From positions 1 to 7,914 of the forward strand of contig UQOH01000086.1 of NCBI GenBank assembly GCA_900542625.1: a stretch of DNA of 7,914 bases. Reading direction: 5' to 3'. Of the stretch, positions 6,401-7,914 are shown one piece after another. The translations under genes and the position numbers were made by a program. Positions within the stretch are counted from its first letter, which is position 1. The number at the start of each line of letters is the position of its first letter. This DNA comes from an uncultured Fusobacterium sp. Lineage in GTDB: Bacteria > Fusobacteriota > Fusobacteriia > Fusobacteriales > Fusobacteriaceae. The notes under the pieces are model-generated. The model searched no databases, was not told the origin of the DNA, and worked only from the letters and a program-made list of their open reading frames with translations.

Positions 6401-6864
6401 TCATCTATCTGTACTTTTGATTCTCTGTCAAGTATTCTTCTTGGAATCTCTCCCTGCATACACGCAGAAAGACATACAATTCCCTCATTGTGCTCTTTCA
6501 AAAATTCTTTGTCAATTCTCGGCTTATAATAAAATCCTCTGATATATGCCTCAGAACTTATCTTCATCAGGTTTTTATACCCTTTTTCATTTTTTGCAAG
6601 AAGAACCAAATGGAAGTTTCTTCCATCTTTTCTTTCCATCTCAAATTCTGAAACATATGCCTCTATGCCTATTATTGGTTTTATTCCATTTTTTATTGCT
6701 TTTTTATACATTTCTATTGCACCAAACATGTTTCCATGATCAGTTATTGCAATACTTCTCATGCCAAGTTCTTTGGCTTTTTTTAGATAATCATCTATTT
6801 TTCCAACTCCGTCAAGGAGGCTGTACTCTGTATGTAAATGCAGATGTGTAAATGTTTCTTTCAT
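3451..6864 (-). CDS. dnaE: DNA polymerase III alpha subunit (DnaE)
   Basis: A full-length 1137-residue replicative polymerase that extends DNA at the fork. Domain order: PHP domain (about 5-210) starting THLHLHTEYSLLDG; palm with PGRGSAAGS (357-365) and the catalytic aspartates D400 and D402 in PDIDIDICQERR plus D549 in LLKMDFLGL; fingers with GVFQLES (597-603), ALYRPGPLGSGM (626-637) and YGVILYQEQVM (666-676); helix-hairpin-helix region ending INKKAIEALIYSGALDGLPGNR (858-879); a clamp-binding motif QMNLF (904-908); an OB-fold (about 970-1060) and a C-terminal domain. The PHP metal ligands seem complete: H9, H11, D18, H43, E68, H85, C135, D204 and H206, unlike the degenerate E. coli PHP, so an intrinsic 3'-5' exonuclease is plausible. 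The ATG at 6864 follows AAGGAGG by 7 bases. The gene has its own promoter-like -10 and lies behind a terminator, with no functional tie to the transport genes upstream. Confidence 0.97.
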   Translation of the reverse strand: MKETFTHLHLHTEYSLLDGVGKIDDYLKKAKELGMRSIAITDHGNMFGAIEMYKKAIKNGIKPIIGIEAYVSEFEMERKDGRNFHLVLLAKNEKGYKNLMKISSEAYIRGFYYKPRIDKEFLKEHNEGIVCLSACMQGEIPRRILDRESKVQIDEAVHKYIDIFGKEDFYIEVQGNGIEGQRELNQKLAELAKEHGLKLAATNDTHYVNKGDHTLQDVMICIQTGAKLSDEKRMRIETEELYLKSRDEMIASLGEEYTEAVDNTAEISGKCNLSIDFGSFKFPYYQVPTCVKSIEEFLRKLVYKGLEDRYPSGLTEKMVERVEYELSVINKMGYAGYFIVVWDFINFAKSNRIPIGPGRGSAAGSIVAYALKITDLDPIKYNLIFERFLNPERISMPDIDIDICQERRQELIDYVGQKYGNDKVAQIITFGTLKARAAIRDVGRVLDIPLSKIDRAAKLIPFNFSIEMALKNIPELYKLYTTDKDIENVINISARIENKIRHTSIHAAGIVITKDPLSETVPLYCDKDDVVSTQYQMKELEDLGLLKMDFLGLRNLTNIQRAVDYIEADKGEKIVLHDIPLNVKEVYDMLSEGDSLGVFQLESRGIRRILTKLKPDRFEDIIALLALYRPGPLGSGMVDNFINCKNGREEIKYPHESLKDILKETYGVILYQEQVMKIANVMANYSLGEADLLRRAMGKKKIEIMDENREKFIFRSVENGYTEEKATEIFDLIDKFAGYGFNKSHSAAYALIAYWTAWLKRMYPKHYYAALMTSEISHIENVAVYVEDAKKHGVKLMFPDINNAASKFKVADDGVVFALSAIKNVGEKVAEGIKKEYDNNGEYKTFDDFVFRTKQYGINKKAIEALIYSGALDGLPGNRKEKIESVTKAVDYAAKRLKEDEIQQMNLFGGAKSDVTGFSMTRTEDYTMDEKLEKEKEFLGFYFSAHPLDKYKEILEVYKADKIQDILDEGEDKAVKVFGILRDVKKIVTKKSGEVMAVFELEDYFSRISGIIFPRDFSRNITAFIEGKVVCVSGNVQTDYFNGTESRKIAVRDVVDVDNLFEQRGYKVYILVKDDDRGKIPKLKNIIQFYKGETPLSLAVKTDTEKKVVKTNSFVSPTKDFIKDVINLMGEGSIIIK

Positions 6865-6899
6865 TTTTCTCCCTCCTTAATCAGTCTTTCTCAAGTTAT

Positions 6900-6928
6900 A
6901 TTATACATTATTCATAAAAAAAAATCAC
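6900..6928 (-). promoter_or_regulatory. Candidate dnaE promoter
   Basis: A perfect TATAAT (6900-6905) lies 17 bases from GTGATT (6923-6928), which matches the -35 consensus only in its TGA core. A run of nine T residues fills part of the spacer. Predicted initiation near 6893 gives a leader of about 29 bases containing AAGGAGG (6872-6878). Its position just after a terminator and before dnaE makes it credible. Confidence 0.5.
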
Positions 6929-6931
6929 CAT

Positions 6932-6958
6932 AAAAAAAAGAGCTCCTGCCCTTTTTTT
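6932..6958 (-). terminator. Rho-independent terminator after the ABC transporter ATPase gene
   Basis: The minus strand RNA has seven A residues, GGGC, a 4-base loop AGGA, GCUC and eight U residues. GGGC pairs with GCUC through one G-U wobble, and the A-run pairs with the U-run to give a stem of about 11 pairs ending in the U tract. The 5' arm begins within the ATPase stop codon (6957-6959). On the opposite strand the wobble becomes an A-C mismatch, so it fits termination leftward best. Confidence 0.8.
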
Positions 6959-7799
6959 ATTTTTCTATAACATGTGTATGTATTCCTGTAAAACCATCAG
7001 CGTGATAGTGGTCACTTCCTATTCCGTCAACATGGTGATGACTTGTCATATAAGATATCTGCACTTTGCTGTTAATAGGATTTTTTCCCACATAACACTC
7101 TATTCCGAAAATATCTTTTAAAAGTTCCGGCACAAGAACCTCCTCAGGCGTTCCCTCTCCTGCAATCTTTCCATCTTTCATTACAAAAATATAATCACAA
7201 AATATTGCAGCTATATTTAAATCATGAAGAGCAGCCAGAACTGTTATGCCCAAATGCTTTATCAAATCTATTATCTGAAGCTGATACCCTATATCAAGAT
7301 GATTTGTCGGCTCATCAAGAATAAGGAAATCTGTTTTCTGTGCCAAAGCTCTTGAAATCAAAACTCTCTGCTTTTCTCCTCCTGAAAGAGTATTAAAATC
7401 TCTGTGAGAATAATCTGCCATGCCTGTTTTATGAAGCATCTCATGAACAATCATTTTATCTTCATCTGAATACTCTTCAAAGAATTTTTTATAGGGATAT
7501 CTTCCCATTTCAACTATTTTTTCAACAGAAAAATCAAATTGATGGTCCTCTTCCTGTGAAAGAGCAGCTATTCTCTGTGCTCTCTCTTTTCCGCTCATCT
7601 TTTTTATAGACTGCCCGTTAAGAAACACCTCTCCTTTTGAAAAATCATGAACACCATAAATATTTTTCAAAAGAGTGGATTTTCCTGCTCCGTTAGGACC
7701 TATTATTCCAACAAATTTTCCTTTTGGAACTTCAAAAGATACACCATTTAATATTTTTTTCTTTCCAAGTGAAAATTCTAAATTTTTTACTGTAAGCAT
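6957..7799 (-). CDS. ABC transporter ATP-binding protein, iron-siderophore/heme/cobalamin uptake class, with His-rich tail
   Basis: A 280-residue FecE/BtuD-class ATPase that powers uptake through a FecCD permease. Visible motifs: Walker A GPNGAGKS (34-41), Q-loop glutamine 82, EMGRYPY (97-103) typical of this class, signature LSGGEKQR (138-145), Walker B DFLILDEP (157-164) with D-loop NHLD (166-169), and switch histidine H192 in AALHDLN. The first 250 residues form an ordinary complete ATPase. The last 27 or so form an unusual histidine-rich extension with seven histidines (254-256, 264, 266, 274, 276) and two H-V/A-D-G repeats, suggesting metal or heme binding or sensing. Its ATG overlaps the permease stop codon as TAATG, showing translational coupling; the likely ribosome binding site GGAGGT lies inside the permease gene. 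It is the last gene of its operon, closed by a terminator. The substrate cannot be fixed from this window: ferric siderophore, heme, cobalamin or another metal complex are all possible. Confidence 0.93.
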   Translation of the reverse strand: MLTVKNLEFSLGKKKILNGVSFEVPKGKFVGIIGPNGAGKSTLLKNIYGVHDFSKGEVFLNGQSIKKMSGKERAQRIAALSQEEDHQFDFSVEKIVEMGRYPYKKFFEEYSDEDKMIVHEMLHKTGMADYSHRDFNTLSGGEKQRVLISRALAQKTDFLILDEPTNHLDIGYQLQIIDLIKHLGITVLAALHDLNIAAIFCDYIFVMKDGKIAGEGTPEEVLVPELLKDIFGIECYVGKNPINSKVQISYMTSHHHVDGIGSDHYHADGFTGIHTHVIEK

Positions 7800-7914
7800 T
7801 ATTTATTCCCACCTCCAAAAGAAAATCTGTTTCCATTTATCATAAATAAAAAGAACGGACCTCCTATTATAGAGGTTATTATTCCTATTGGAACTTCTTT
7901 AGGCGGGAATAAAA
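7799..7914 (-). CDS. FecCD-family ABC transporter permease, C-terminal end (partial)
   Basis: Only the last 37 residues are in the window; the gene enters from the right edge and is not broken. They read LFPPKEVPIGIITSIIGGPF and continue FLFMINGN, ending in a polar FSFGGGNK tail. The E-V-P-I-G-I-I-T-S-I-I-G-G-P-F-F pattern is the hallmark C-terminal end of FecCD/BtuC permeases, which form the membrane channel for siderophore, heme or cobalamin import. The TAA stop shares its last base with the ATG of the ATPase gene, and the glycine codons at the end supply the GGAGGT site for that gene. The substrate-binding protein of the system is presumably further right. Confidence 0.88.
   Translation of the reverse strand, partial: LFPPKEVPIGIITSIIGGPFFLFMINGNRFSFGGGNK

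Noticed and set aside
783..6851. Plus-strand open frames of 60 to 127 codons scattered across the window
   Set aside because: All lie antisense to well-identified minus-strand genes, lack ribosome binding sites and recognisable domains, and are rich in Phe, Ser and Ile as expected for the complement of AT-rich coding DNA.
6932..6958. Bidirectional terminator
   Set aside because: On the plus strand the stem has an A-C mismatch in its short GC part, and no plus-strand gene approaches it.

Overview
The window is a compact, AT-rich stretch of bacterial chromosome in which every gene I can support lies on the minus strand, so transcription runs from the right edge to the left. Strong GGAGG-type ribosome binding sites precede almost every gene and intergenic gaps are short. 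The low-GC composition, the DnaE type and the gene order suggest Fusobacteriota, most likely Fusobacterium. This is inference from composition and protein character; a clostridial Firmicute is the main alternative. I see no mobile element, CRISPR array, tRNA or rRNA.

Layout in transcription order. (1) At the right edge is the C-terminal end of a FecCD-type permease, overlapping by one base a 280-residue ABC ATPase of the iron-siderophore/heme/cobalamin uptake class with a histidine-rich tail. A hairpin terminator starting at the ATPase stop codon closes this transport unit. (2) dnaE, the replicative DNA polymerase III alpha subunit, is monocistronic in appearance and has its own promoter-like -10 element. 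It keeps a complete set of predicted metal ligands in its PHP domain and a clamp-binding motif. (3) A well-formed extended -10 promoter then starts a six-gene run: a BCCP-like protein (accB position), accC, an Asp23/Gls24 protein, an AmaP-like membrane anchor, a DUF2273 small membrane protein and nusB. nusB ends two bases from the left edge.

How they work together: AccC is an intact biotin carboxylase for the first half-reaction of acetyl-CoA carboxylase, the entry step of fatty acid synthesis. The Asp23, AmaP and DUF2273 proteins form the membrane-anchored Asp23 module linked in Firmicutes to envelope stress and, for the YqhY branch, to control of malonyl-CoA synthesis. NusB acts in rRNA antitermination, and its linkage to accBC and an Asp23-family gene is also known from Bacillus.

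The most notable observation is that the gene in the accB position encodes a recognisable biotin carboxyl carrier fold in which the biotinylation motif (EAMKM in ordinary BCCPs) is replaced by S-T-V-G-I, with glycine where the biotinyl-lysine should be. It therefore looks like a carrier that cannot carry biotin, sitting directly upstream of a normal biotin carboxylase and an Asp23 gene. A regulatory or structural role, like that of the plant BADC proteins, is a testable hypothesis.
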